The notes under the pieces: model-generated
What the model saw: the letters and a program-made list of their open reading frames with translations, nothing else
Told to the model about the DNA's origin: nothing
Databases searched by the model: none
Program-made: the position numbers and the translations under genes
Shown: positions 38,822 through 49,367 of the stretch, one piece after another
Layout: each line of letters opens with the position of its first letter
How positions within the stretch are numbered: position 1 is the stretch's first letter
Assembly (NCBI RefSeq): GCF_000350105.1
Contig: NZ_CAIY01000028.1
Location: forward strand, 1 to 64,000
Length of the DNA: 64,000 nucleotides
Direction of reading: 5' to 3'
From: Richelia intracellularis HH01
Lineage (GTDB): Bacteria > Cyanobacteriota > Cyanobacteriia > Cyanobacteriales > Nostocaceae

Positions 38822-40708
38822 TTAACGTGCTCTTAGTTTAATTTTCTGTGTATACTCAGGACTACCGGTAGGAATAGAAGCTATTAAATTTTGCGTATAT
38901 GCTTGCTGGGGTTGGCAGTAAACTTCCTCAGCAACTCCCTGTTCAACAATTCTCCCATGATTCATAACCAAAATACGGTCGCTCATGTGTTTTACTACAC
39001 TCAAGTCATGGGAAATAAAGATATATGTTAGTCCAAATTCTGTTTGTAACTCTTTCAACAAATTCAAGACTTGTGCTTGTACTGATACATCCAATGCAGA
39101 TACTGACTCATCACAAATAATAAATTTAGGATTCAATGCTAAAGAACGTGCAATACTAATTCGTTGCTTTTCTCCCCCAGAAAATTCATGAGGGTAGTTT
39201 TTCATTAATTCTGCATTTAAACCCACCCGTTCTAATAAAAAAGCAGCCATTTCCTTCCTTGCTTTTTTCGTTTTACCAATAGAGTGAATTAAAAATGGTT
39301 CTGTAACTATATCGCCCACATTTAACCTTGGGTTTAAAGAAGTAAAAGGATTTTGGAAAATAATTTGCATTTCCCTACGCAGATTCTTTAAGGATTTTCC
39401 TTTTAACTGGTTAATATATTTTCCTTCAAAGATAATTTGTCCTGCTATGGGTTCAAGTAATCCGAGCAAAGTTCTTCCAATCGTAGTCTTACCACAACCA
39501 GATTCGCCAACTAACCCCAAGGTTTCTCCTTGCTTAACATCAAAGGAAACACCGTTAACTGCGATATGATAGCGTGTAATTTTTCCAAATATTCCTCGTA
39601 CAGGAAAACCTACCTTCAAGTCCCGCACCTCTAATAAAGCTGGTTGTTGCCTAAGATATGTTAATCGTTGTTCTCTTTCTTTAGGAGTTACTTGTAATGG
39701 AAAGGCTGGTAATTTTGCCTTGATTAAGACTTCTCCAGTATCCGATTTTTCCACACTCATATAGTCAAATACAGTAAGCAATTTTTTCGGGTGACTATCA
39801 AGAGTAGGCCGGCAGGCAATCAGACCCATGGTATAAGGATGTTGAGGACTGGTGAAAACCTCCCTAGCATTGCCATATTCAACAATTTTTCCCTTGTACA
39901 TTACTGCTACCCTGTCAGCTACCTCAGTAATCAGTCCCAAGTCATGGGTAATAAAAATTATCCCTATTTCTCGTTTTTGTTGCAACTCACGCATTAAATT
40001 TATAATTGAGGCTTGTACTGTTACATCCAAAGCAGTGGTAGGTTCATCTGCAATTAGTAATAGGGGATTGCAAGCAATTGCCATAGCAATCATAACACGT
40101 TGCAATTGACCTCCAGAAAGTTGATGAGGATATCTTCCCAAAAGTTCAGCTTTGTGAGTATTAACTAATTTTGTTAGATTTGTTTTATCTTGTGGAGAAA
40201 TACCAGTATTGATGTAATATTGTTCTAAGATCTCATCGCTAGGTAGTAATTTTACCTCTTGCAAACCTTTTATCACCTGATGTTTTGCTTGCTCTGCAGT
40301 TATGTTCTTATGGCGTAAAATTACTTCCAATAACTGAAAACCAATAGTATAAACAGGATTTAGGGAATTCATAGGTTCCTGAAAAATCATGGCAATATCA
40401 TTACCACGATATAGTTGCATCTCCTCCGTAGATAATTCTAACAGGTCTATTGATCCACCATTTTTCTGGGAATAAAATAAAATCTCCCCATGACTGATTC
40501 TTCCTGGAGACCGTATTAATTTCATGATTGCTAAGGATGTAACAGACTTGCCACTTCCCGACTCGCCAACTATACCTAGTATTTCTCCACGGTTTAATTG
40601 AAAATCAATACCATTGACAGCTGTAAAAGTATTGTCGCCATCAGCGAATTCTACCTTCAGATTGCGAACATCTAGAATAGTTTTTTTCATATTTGATTGA
40701 TTTTGCAT
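38822..40708 (-). CDS. Fused oligopeptide-type ABC transporter ATPase (DppD-DppF-like)
   Basis: A 628-residue protein with two complete nucleotide-binding domains. The first has Walker A GESGSGKS (48-55), signature LSGGQLQR and Walker B LLIADEPTTALD; the second (from about 358) has GESGCGKT, FSGGEKQR and FIICDESVSALD. Both carry the oligopeptide-family region after Walker B. It is the layout of GsiA/YejF-like fused ATPases that power dipeptide, oligopeptide or glutathione-type importers. The permease and solute-binding genes are not in this window, so the substrate cannot be judged. Confidence 0.93.
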   Translation of the reverse strand: MQNQSNMKKTILDVRNLKVEFADGDNTFTAVNGIDFQLNRGEILGIVGESGSGKSVTSLAIMKLIRSPGRISHGEILFYSQKNGGSIDLLELSTEEMQLYRGNDIAMIFQEPMNSLNPVYTIGFQLLEVILRHKNITAEQAKHQVIKGLQEVKLLPSDEILEQYYINTGISPQDKTNLTKLVNTHKAELLGRYPHQLSGGQLQRVMIAMAIACNPLLLIADEPTTALDVTVQASIINLMRELQQKREIGIIFITHDLGLITEVADRVAVMYKGKIVEYGNAREVFTSPQHPYTMGLIACRPTLDSHPKKLLTVFDYMSVEKSDTGEVLIKAKLPAFPLQVTPKEREQRLTYLRQQPALLEVRDLKVGFPVRGIFGKITRYHIAVNGVSFDVKQGETLGLVGESGCGKTTIGRTLLGLLEPIAGQIIFEGKYINQLKGKSLKNLRREMQIIFQNPFTSLNPRLNVGDIVTEPFLIHSIGKTKKARKEMAAFLLERVGLNAELMKNYPHEFSGGEKQRISIARSLALNPKFIICDESVSALDVSVQAQVLNLLKELQTEFGLTYIFISHDLSVVKHMSDRILVMNHGRIVEQGVAEEVYCQPQQAYTQNLIASIPTGSPEYTQKIKLRAR

Positions 40709-41106
40709 ATGTTATAGATTGACACCACTGGTACACTCCCTGGGCATATACCACTAATGAATGATAAGTCTCTCAGACATCAAGGTCACTTGAGGTTTCT
40801 AAGATTCTAGCGAAGAAAAATTTTGTTATAAAATTTTATTCTGTTGATTAGATGTATTAAATTTCAAACTTCTATAAAATGTTCAATTTTTGGCATAGCT
40901 CTATTAACTTAAGTATGGATATTATTAATGAAAATAAGGAGAATTTAAATTATGGTGAAGATAATTTCCAAAATAATACATTCCTAGATATTTTATAGTT
41001 AACAAATCCAATTTAAAATTTTATAGCACACAAATCTTATCTTCATAAAATACATATGGGAGCATATATATCGCCCCCAAAATCCCATAATATAGTTTTC
41101 CCCTTA
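40709..41106. other. Gap between ABC ATPase and GH57 gene
   Basis: About 400 bases between two leftward genes; nothing recognised. Confidence 0.55.
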
Positions 41107-42696
41107 TTACAAAGGACGATAAACACGATAATTAATGTTAGGAAAAATATTATCTATATATTCTACCTTTTCTAGCCAACCACTGTCGATTTTATCGGTT
41201 TTTATATCCTCATATAATTTGTTAAATCGCATTAAATGTGACCGAGTTCTTCTTATAGCATAGGGAACCATAGTCTTTGTGCGCATAATAAATGCCCAGT
41301 CAGAAGATTGTGCTAAAAGTAACTCTCGTGTTGCCTGGTTGAAAGCCTTTTCTTCCAAAATATCTGAGGCTTCTCTAGAAGAAATTTCAATCATCCGCTC
41401 TGCAGCCTTATGTAAATGTGGGTAAATCCACGCATTTGTCTCATTTAACCAATACTCATGGAATCCTCTATATCCCCAACTTGACTGAGAAGGACGACAA
41501 ACTTGTTGGGTGGTATTGTCACGCAAGTAGTCTGCCAAGTGGGTCAAATTATATAAATCTTGGTCATACCAAGATTTACGAAACAGATAATCAAGGAACC
41601 AAGGACCTTCATACCACCAGTGCCCAAATAATTCAGCATCATAGGGAGATACAACAATTGGTGGGCGTTGCATTACTCCCTGGAGATGTTCTACTTGACA
41701 CTTCCGATTGTACATAAAGTCTTCTGCATGCTCTGAAGCTTTTTTTCTTGCCCAATAGGGGTCATACAAAGCTTTATCTGATAGACCTAAGTCCCTACTA
41801 GTGATTTTATGATACTTAATGCCTATGTTTTTCCGTTGTCCATTAGGCATAATATAGGGTTTAATATAGTTATATTCTGCTTCCCAACCTAAATCTTTAT
41901 AAAATTCTCTATATTCAGGTGTACCAGGGTAACCTACCTCAGACGACCAAACCTGTTGGGAGGACTCATGATCTCTGCCAAAAGCAGCTACACCAGTTTC
42001 AGTAAAAATAGGGGTATAGGTTCCAAATCTAGGACGAGGACGAGCACATAGAATGCCATGTCCATCAGTGAGAAAATAGCGCAAACCAGCATCAGCTAAC
42101 ATTCTTTCCAAGCCTTCATAGTAAGCGCATTCTGGCAACCAAATTCCTCTAGGCAGATTTCCAAATGTTTCTTCATAGTGCTCGCATGCTACCTGAATTT
42201 GTGCCCATACAGCCTGTGGGTACATCTTCATTAATGGTAGATAAGCGTGAGTCGCACCACATGTGATAATTTCTAAATTATTGGAGTCTTGAAATCTTTT
42301 AAAAGCTGTAACTAAGTCTCTGTGATACCTGTCCCATGTTTTTCTGGTGTTACTGAAGCTGGAAACATAGTGTTCAGCTAAATACTTTAGATGACCATGG
42401 TGGGTATTATGTTCAACTTCTAACTCTGCTAACTCCTCCAATTTGGCTAAGTGTTGACTGTAACGTTCTTGCAATAGTGGATCGCGCAGCATTGATACCA
42501 AAGGTGGTGTCATACTCATGGTAATTTTGAAGTCTATGCCGTCCCTTTTTAATCCTTCAAATACTTGCAGTAAAGGTATATAAGTTTCTGTAATTGCTTC
42601 ATAAAGCCATTCTTCCTCCAATACATAATTACTTTCTGGATGACGAACAAAAGGTAGATGAGCATGGAGTACAAGAGCGACGTAGCCTATAGCCAT
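41107..42696 (-). CDS. GH57 1,4-alpha-glucan branching enzyme
   Basis: A 529-residue glycoside hydrolase family 57 protein with a DUF1957-type C-terminal domain. Landmarks: ALVLHAHLPFVRHPE (about 6-20), HNTHHGHLKYLAEHY, CGATHAYLPLMKMYP, WLPECAYYEGL with the putative nucleophile Glu, and VVSPYDAELFGHWWYEGP with the putative acid/base Asp. It belongs to the cyanobacterial group that introduces alpha-1,6 branches in glycogen. Start at ATG 42696; downstream it is followed by 400 bp of gap. No other glycogen gene is in the window. Confidence 0.93.
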   Translation of the reverse strand: MAIGYVALVLHAHLPFVRHPESNYVLEEEWLYEAITETYIPLLQVFEGLKRDGIDFKITMSMTPPLVSMLRDPLLQERYSQHLAKLEELAELEVEHNTHHGHLKYLAEHYVSSFSNTRKTWDRYHRDLVTAFKRFQDSNNLEIITCGATHAYLPLMKMYPQAVWAQIQVACEHYEETFGNLPRGIWLPECAYYEGLERMLADAGLRYFLTDGHGILCARPRPRFGTYTPIFTETGVAAFGRDHESSQQVWSSEVGYPGTPEYREFYKDLGWEAEYNYIKPYIMPNGQRKNIGIKYHKITSRDLGLSDKALYDPYWARKKASEHAEDFMYNRKCQVEHLQGVMQRPPIVVSPYDAELFGHWWYEGPWFLDYLFRKSWYDQDLYNLTHLADYLRDNTTQQVCRPSQSSWGYRGFHEYWLNETNAWIYPHLHKAAERMIEISSREASDILEEKAFNQATRELLLAQSSDWAFIMRTKTMVPYAIRRTRSHLMRFNKLYEDIKTDKIDSGWLEKVEYIDNIFPNINYRVYRPL

Positions 42697-44123
42697 AGTG
42701 ATTCCAAATTGTTAAGTAATTAAAGTTAAGTGTCGGATAGTATCAGATATAAATTAATAATATTTTAAGACCTTCTTGTGATTGTGACTGAAAATCCTTT
42801 AACACACAAATTCTATATTTTATATTATCTATCTTAATTGCTGGAGTTTAGAGTTGATTATCGAGATTTTAGGTTTATAATAAACTTACTTAAAAGTAAC
42901 AATAGCTTCAAATCATGATATTAAAAATCATAGAGTATATGACATATTTAGTGGATGCTTGTTTATTTCAGTTTAAATTACTTATCACTAAAACAAACTC
43001 TTCAAAAGCTGTGTAATCATATGATTTATTGTTTGGGAATTTACTAGTAATGTTGCCTTTATCTATAGTCTAGTAGCTTATACATGGTTTTATATAATGT
43101 TTATTATTTTTAATAAGTAAATAATTATGCTAATAGCATTATTATAATGAAGAGTTTAGTAACACAAAAATCTCCTTATGTTTTGGTCAATAAAGAATTG
43201 CCCTAGACCACACTCTTATATACCATAAATAAACTAAAAGCAAACCTAAATAGACAATATTCTGATTAGCAAAATACTTTGATTTTATTGGATAAATAAA
43301 ATCATTAGGATAATTTTGTTGTGTCATTAAAATATTAAAATTTCAAAATATTGGTGACCAATAGGTTTATCCTTATTTTCTATATTTTACCTATATATTC
43401 TTCTATTTCGATAATTCAATAATCACAATTTTTATCTATTATTTGAAAAATTCTTAATCAAAAGATACCTATGTAAATGATTTTTTGCTAGGGATAATAC
43501 ATAGATTTATTAAATATAAAATCTTTTAAGAAATTGCTACTATTGAAAAATAAATATCTCAGTTTATGTACTTTAAGCAGTAATTATAGAAATAATTATA
43601 AAATGTCAAGTACAATCAACTATACATTTACTTCAAAGTTTTGAAAATTACTAATTTTTTAGTTAGACCCTTATAGTACTTAGTTCACACACAAATCTAA
43701 CACTTAAAAATATTATATATTTTGAAATAATTGCTATTTTTATAGCTTTAATATAAAAATTTTCATACAGCTTGCTCATTGCCAAAAGCTCTTTTATATT
43801 AGTATTCCTACACAAAGCATATAAAACTTTCCTCATCAACTAAATACAAACTTTTAACTTGCAGCTATCTAGTTTAGCCTCAGTGTTCGATTCAAATATG
43901 ACTTCATATTGCCGATATATCAGGTTGACGGGGAAAAATTTACTTATCTCTCTGGCAATTATAGTATCTGCTACATATATAAAAGTTAATACTGGGGAAT
44001 ATTCATTAAATTTCTAAAATATGTTTGACTTTTAAAGAACATTTTGGATAGCCATTGAAAATTAAAATTTTTGATGAGTAAACTTGTAATTAATTAGTTA
44101 CGATTTCTTCATCAAATCAATTC
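42697..44123. other. 1.4-kb gap
   Basis: AT-rich DNA between two leftward genes. A minus-strand frame at 43843-44013 stays open for 57 codons without a start codon and reads protein-like in part (VADTIIAREISKFFPVNL); it may be a decayed gene. Otherwise nothing is recognised. Confidence 0.5.
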
Positions 44124-45284
44124 TTAAGCTTTGGTGATTCTAGTAAATAAAGATTCATATTTGGCATTTAATGTTGGTTCTAAACAATGGATAAACTCAC
44201 TTTTCTGAAATATCTGATCATTTAAACTAATCTCCCTTAATGATTTTTGAATTTCATCTGATTTTATGTAATTAGGGATAGGAGAATTAGTTTTTGTTAA
44301 TAGTGCGATTTGTTTGGCATTTTCTGCTTGCCAACAAAAGTTAATCCACTGATGTATAGCCTTTTTATTTATGTTGGCTGACACTCCTGTATATGGACAA
44401 GCCCACATATCAGCCCATAATGCTGTTCCAGATTTGGGAATTACTGCTGCTAGAGTTGTGTTACGAGCTATCGCTCTTAGTATGTCACTAGACCAGCCTA
44501 CTGCCAGCCAAGTATCTTTCATTAGTAGTGCTTCTAAATACTTGTCAGAACTATAGAATTTTACTTGTTGATGTAGCGAATGCAACAGAGGTTCTAATTC
44601 TGTTATAAACTCTAAATCCTCATAATTGTAAGATTTACCTAGCCTTTTTAACACCAAACCAATTACTTCCCTGGGATGGTCTAATATGGAAATTCTATCC
44701 CGCAATTCCTCACGCCATAAATCACCCCAATCTTGTGGTTCCCAACCTAATCTATCAAACTTGTCTCTACGATAAACAATCATGGTAGTCCCCCAACGGT
44801 AAGGTGCTGCCCAAATCTGGCCCTGACGATCTAAATCACCTTGCTGGTTGCGCATAACTAATCGTTGCCATTCTTTTGGTAAATGGTGCCAATTGGGAAT
44901 TTGTTCTCTATCCAACGGCTGAATTAAACCTTGCTTAATTGCTATATCTAACCAGTAATTCCCTAGCGTAACGACATCAGCTACTTTATTTGATTTTGAT
45001 GGCCAAAATAGTGGAGGATTATTCAATCCTTTTCGTGTATTATTTTTTGATAGCTGCTGCCAATCTATTAATTCCTGAAATATTGTTTGCAACTGTTCTA
45101 CAGGAGAAAATTCCAATTGAATATTTTGCTTTAAGCTCTGACTAAATTTATTAATAAGGTGGGCAGGAATAGAATTTTTCAATAGATTTACTGTGAATTG
45201 CGTCTTTTGCTTACTGCTACATCCAACCGCCAATTGTAATGTAGCTAAAGTTAAAACACTTTGCAAGAAATATCTGCGATTCAT
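44124..45284 (-). CDS. Tat-type lipoprotein, PotD-like solute-binding protein
   Basis: A 386-residue extracellular solute-binding protein. The N-terminus has a twin-arginine-like NRRYFLQS and a lipobox LAVGC (Cys22), so a folded lipoprotein exported by Tat is likely. The body has VADVVTLGNYWLDIAIKQGLI, GQIWAAPYRWGTTMIVYRRD and LGWEPQDWGDLW, typical of the PotD/spermidine-putrescine binding class. No permease or ATPase of that class is adjacent; the nearest ABC ATPase, at 38.8-40.7 kb, is of oligopeptide type. Ligand unknown. Confidence 0.88.
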   Translation of the reverse strand: MNRRYFLQSVLTLATLQLAVGCSSKQKTQFTVNLLKNSIPAHLINKFSQSLKQNIQLEFSPVEQLQTIFQELIDWQQLSKNNTRKGLNNPPLFWPSKSNKVADVVTLGNYWLDIAIKQGLIQPLDREQIPNWHHLPKEWQRLVMRNQQGDLDRQGQIWAAPYRWGTTMIVYRRDKFDRLGWEPQDWGDLWREELRDRISILDHPREVIGLVLKRLGKSYNYEDLEFITELEPLLHSLHQQVKFYSSDKYLEALLMKDTWLAVGWSSDILRAIARNTTLAAVIPKSGTALWADMWACPYTGVSANINKKAIHQWINFCWQAENAKQIALLTKTNSPIPNYIKSDEIQKSLREISLNDQIFQKSEFIHCLEPTLNAKYESLFTRITKA

Positions 45285-46182
45285 TAAGTTTATAAGTCTC
45301 TCACTATTATAATCATAACTATTTAAATTTATTTTTTCGAAAATTATAATATGGTAATCATCATTTAGGTTTATATATAGAAATTTTGCTCTTATGGATA
45401 AATGTAAGATGCGATATCATAATTGGTTCTCATACTACTATTAAATTACCTATGAAAACAACAGAACAAATCCAAAATTAATTCCTCATGGAGAGTATTA
45501 TCACTAATTTTTATTATGTTAATTTAATTTCATTTAGATTAGGTTGCCCATATTTCTGTAAATCCCAGCTCCCAATTCTATATTGGCTTATTAACTAACT
45601 TTCAACTTCAAATCATGTTGATAATAGGGGCATTGATTTTCCAATATTATACTTTATTCATTTTATATCTATATAAAAACTAATGCTATAACTGTAACTA
45701 TAGTTGTAAAATACCTAGATTTTTTTGATCTTATAAATCATTTGTTGGAAACATTTACTATTGAGTAGCCAGATTTTCACTTATTTAAAGATAAGTGATT
45801 TATTGATAACGGACTAAGTCAAGCTATGAGATTAGACTACCCAATATTAATTTATTAACCTATTGATATGAGTGAATTATATTCCCATAGACTAATGACA
45901 TTATTTTTTACTTATACTTACTTTAGTTTATAAAGTTTATAACTCCTACACCTAGCTCAATTTACCATTAAATTTGATACTCTTGATTTATAAGGTAGCA
46001 AGCATATAAATTGATTTTTATCATTGTTAATCTTACTCGATATTATTATCATTTTTGTATAGTTTCGATTAGAAAATAATTAATAAATTGCCAAAAATTA
46101 AAAAAACATAAGTATCTTTAGTATTGTCTAAAGATTGAATAATATATACAAGTAAGATTAATTCGTAAAAAAGAGCATAGCA
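45285..46182. other. Divergent gap
   Basis: About 900 bases with an 8-bp hairpin at 45777-45784/45791-45798 (tcacttat/ataagtga). No coding frame or RNA gene recognised. Confidence 0.5.
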
Positions 46183-46563
46183 ATGGAGTCATTACATAAT
46201 CAAATATTAAGTTTGAATACTAAGATTGATGCTGTTTATCGGGTAATAGAGAAATTAGATAGAAAATTTTCTCATGCTTTAGCAGACTCTTCTTTAGTGG
46301 ATAAAGTAGAAATTACAGATATCCCTGGAAACAATATGAAGATAGAAGGACCTCACTTCCAAGCAAGTTTAAATTTGCACCCAGAGATGGGACATAAAGA
46401 TATTTTGCTTGATGGGATGTATCCGGAGAGTAATATACAAGTAGGAGAACAGCAAATAACCCAAGAAATTCAGATGCAAAGGCTAACAGCCCAGTTAACA
46501 GCTGCTTACAACCGCATAGCAGCTTTGGAAGAACAATTGCTGCTTAAGAGAATTAGCTCTTGA
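46183..46563 (+). CDS. Small coiled-coil conserved hypothetical protein
   Basis: A 126-residue protein of unknown function. The N-terminus (LHNQILSLNTKIDAVYRVIE) and C-terminus (MQRLTAQLTAAYNRIAALEE) are helical with heptad spacing, joined by a polar middle. No membrane span or catalytic motif. It starts at ATG 46183 and has no operon partner; cobT is convergent. Confidence 0.7.
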   Translation: MESLHNQILSLNTKIDAVYRVIEKLDRKFSHALADSSLVDKVEITDIPGNNMKIEGPHFQASLNLHPEMGHKDILLDGMYPESNIQVGEQQITQEIQMQRLTAQLTAAYNRIAALEEQLLLKRISS

Positions 46564-46749
46564 AGAAGAGTAAAGATAAATTTACGTTTTGGTTAGTTTC
46601 TTTAAATAAATAAAAAGTAACATGGTGGTCATAAAAATTTAAAAAGGTTCAATTTTCAATGGAGACTAATAATAACATCTGTACATAAACACTAAAAAAA
46701 CAATATTAATCTATTCAATATCTCCAGTAAATCAGAGCCCTGGTATCTT

Positions 46750-47889
46750 TCAATTTGAGTGAGTTTTTTGGTACAACTCCAATTGACGTTCAACTGCTTC
46801 CAAAAGTTGACTATTTTGCCAATCATAACTGAGAGAAGCTGCGATGCAATTACCTCCTGCACCTACACCTTCTTTCACAACCCCACGTTCATAAGCTTGT
46901 AATTGTGGATATGTGGAATCAGAAAAACTCAATTGAGTGACGAACAGAGGTGGAGGATTTACACCCATTTTTTGACTGTATGCTGCAACCAGTTCTGCTA
47001 GTTCCAAAGTTCCACCAGTACAATCCTCAACAACCCAACGGGTAGTCCCCACAACAATATTAGCTGGAGTCCACAATAGGCTATGGAAATGAGTAATTGC
47101 ACAGGCAAGAGAATATACTGCCAACATCTGCGTCCCACCTGCTAACATAACACTACAGCTACGACTGGCTGTAATTGCCATTCCTGCAACTACAACTTGC
47201 ATGGGGTCACCAACGGCAGCAACTAATTTTAGAGGATCAAGGTTTTCAATAGCATTTTCGTAAATACTATTTAGGCCAGCTTGTACTACCTCCCATTTTT
47301 GGGAATGATTGCAAGTCATATGACTACTGTTGACTTTTCCTGCTGCTGCAATACCTAAACCAGTTAAAACTGCTAAAGCTGTTGTAGTTCCCCCCACAAT
47401 ACACTCCCCAATAATTAAATATCCATGATTGATTCTGCTCACTAACCTTTCTCCCCATTTTAATCCCTGGCTAAGTAAATGTTGGACATTACTTATTTCC
47501 ATGGCTTTACCTCCAGTTAAGGATCTCGCTGGGAAACCACCTAAATTTATCGTTGGTACACTGGGCATCACAGGTAAGCCCGCGTTAAACAAGTACGCTG
47601 GAATCTTGAGTGATTCAACCACTGCACGAGAAATCATAACTGGAGATACTCCGGCAGCTAGGGGTGGTAAGGGGTATTGAGTTTTCTCGTTTAAGTTGCC
47701 ATAGTATAAAAACTCTGCATCAGCACAAGCAGTATATTTACGGTCTTGAGGTGTGCGTCCTGCTGCAGAAATACCTGGTATTAAACCAGTAGCGGTAAAA
47801 CCTAAAACACATGCAAATTGTGGTGAGCTGCCACGATTACGTTCAATCCATGTTTGACCTTGACTCAGCTGAGTGCAAATGCGAATCAT
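46750..47889 (-). CDS. cobT: TIGR00303-type nicotinate mononucleotide-dependent phosphoribosyltransferase (CobT-like)
   Basis: A 379-residue protein of the cyanobacterial/archaeal CobT-like group. Landmarks: LGFTATGLIPGISAAGRTPQ (about 29-48), LYYGNL, LPPLAAGVSPVMISRAV, GECIVGGTTTALAVLTGLGI, and GAGGNCIAASLSY near the end. It would activate the lower-ligand base for the cobalamin nucleotide loop, working with cobU at 28.2 kb. The exact base used in cyanobacteria (adenine in pseudocobalamin) is from general knowledge. It is preceded by the DUF2232 gene, 226 bp upstream on the same strand. Confidence 0.92.
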   Translation of the reverse strand: MIRICTQLSQGQTWIERNRGSSPQFACVLGFTATGLIPGISAAGRTPQDRKYTACADAEFLYYGNLNEKTQYPLPPLAAGVSPVMISRAVVESLKIPAYLFNAGLPVMPSVPTINLGGFPARSLTGGKAMEISNVQHLLSQGLKWGERLVSRINHGYLIIGECIVGGTTTALAVLTGLGIAAAGKVNSSHMTCNHSQKWEVVQAGLNSIYENAIENLDPLKLVAAVGDPMQVVVAGMAITASRSCSVMLAGGTQMLAVYSLACAITHFHSLLWTPANIVVGTTRWVVEDCTGGTLELAELVAAYSQKMGVNPPPLFVTQLSFSDSTYPQLQAYERGVVKEGVGAGGNCIAASLSYDWQNSQLLEAVERQLELYQKTHSN

Positions 47890-48115
47890 CCGATTTTGAA
47901 TTAGTTATAATTCTACTTATACTGATTGCAGTCGAGATAAATCAAGATATGGGTTTGGGATTATGTTAGTTCCTACATTTCCTAAAAGTATTTAAATTAT
48001 CCAACAAAATACTTTGCCCCCATATATATTCAGAATTAGTAAGCTTTATTTCGCTTGGGTTCACAATGAATGATTACATATGTTTTACCTTTATTCTTCA
48101 TCTAAATTTAAATTA

Positions 48116-48850
48116 CTAATAATTTAAGAAAACTTCTAACCAATGAGGGGGACGGGAGATAGGATTACCTAAGCGGTTCAATAATAACCATGCGGCAAGG
48201 TGTACAACAAATAAATACATAAAAGTATTAAAAGCAATTATAGTCAGTGTACTAAGTTGAATCAGTAAAATACTGGGTGTTTCTAACATACCTAAACTTA
48301 GAAATGCCCATTCTAAAAAACTTGTTACCTGGTTGATCATATATACCCATAAATCTTCACCGGAAAGCAAAGACAGCAAATAGATACGGAAAAATAATCC
48401 TACAATTCCTAGTAATGTTCCCAATATAATTGAAATCAGCCAAGAAACACGATAATACCAGGTTGCACCTAATAATACCCCCATTAGTGCATATGGCATG
48501 ACAAATAGTAAACTACGAATAGGTCCCATTAAAACCATTAATAATAAACCAGAAACTACTGCAGCCATCCATGCAGCTCTATTACCCCAACGAAGATAGA
48601 CCAAGGCAATAGGAACAGGGAAAAATATCCGTAAAATTGGACCTAAGGGAAAGTAGAAGTCAATGAGCCAAATTAGACTGGCAGTACTTGCTAAAAAAGC
48701 AGTCTCAACCATTCTCAAAGGTTTATCTAGTTTCAACCCAGGCTTACAAAACATCTTCCCGTGTAAATTTAAATTTACACGGGAAGATGTTGCTAAATTC
48801 TCAGATAAGTCTTCTTCTGGTTCTTCTGAACTGGATTCTAAAATACTCAT
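48116..48850 (-). CDS. DUF2232 integral membrane protein
   Basis: A 244-residue protein with a polar N-terminus (1-45) and five or six membrane helices (IDFYFPLGPILRIFFPVPIAL, ALMGVLLGATWYYR, ISIILGTLLGIVGLFFRIYLL and later segments). The family resembles energy-coupling-factor S components or YybS-type proteins, but function is unknown. Residues 21-34 (TSSRVNLNLHGKMF) are encoded entirely by a perfect 42-bp palindrome, an apparent in-frame insertion in the variable tail. It is upstream of cobT on the same strand. Confidence 0.85.
   Translation of the reverse strand: MSILESSSEEPEEDLSENLATSSRVNLNLHGKMFCKPGLKLDKPLRMVETAFLASTASLIWLIDFYFPLGPILRIFFPVPIALVYLRWGNRAAWMAAVVSGLLLMVLMGPIRSLLFVMPYALMGVLLGATWYYRVSWLISIILGTLLGIVGLFFRIYLLSLLSGEDLWVYMINQVTSFLEWAFLSLGMLETPSILLIQLSTLTIIAFNTFMYLFVVHLAAWLLLNRLGNPISRPPHWLEVFLNY
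48750..48791. repeat. Perfect 42-bp palindrome inside a coding sequence
   Basis: 48750-48770 and 48771-48791 are exact reverse complements with no spacer (arms aacatcttcccgtgtaaatt plus t). It lies in frame within the N-terminal part of the DUF2232 gene. The central GTAAATTT/AAATTTAC matches the palindrome at 13715-13770. Confidence 0.9.
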
Positions 48851-49367
48851 AACTATTATGTATTAGGGAATAGGTAAAATTAGCCTTGATTTATTATGTT
48901 AGTTTATTAGGCTAATTTATTTGTCTAAAGGTACTAATAATTTCTGATTTCAGTTAAACATAAAATCTCTGTTCATTTTTTTAAGTTTCTTCACTAAAAT
49001 ACTTAAAACACTTAATTCCTTAATGGTGCAGCAAATAAATTTTTATTCTGGTTTATCAATATTTATCTTCTCTCTAAGCTCATATATGGTAGCGTATCCA
49101 TAATTGGTAATCAGATTTTTAAAAACCTAATATACTGATGATTGACTTGGTATTCATCATTTTGCTACAAGTTTTGATGGTCTCATTTTTAATGTGAGTT
49201 TTGTTTGCAACAAATTAAAAAAGTCTTGTAGTTATATACTGACAATTCAAGATAATGATTGAAATATTTAGATTAACAAAATAAAATTTAAGACTAATAT
49301 TCCTCCATAAAATTTAACTCCCATCTAAAATCTTCTGGACCACTTACTTACCATTCAAATATATAGT

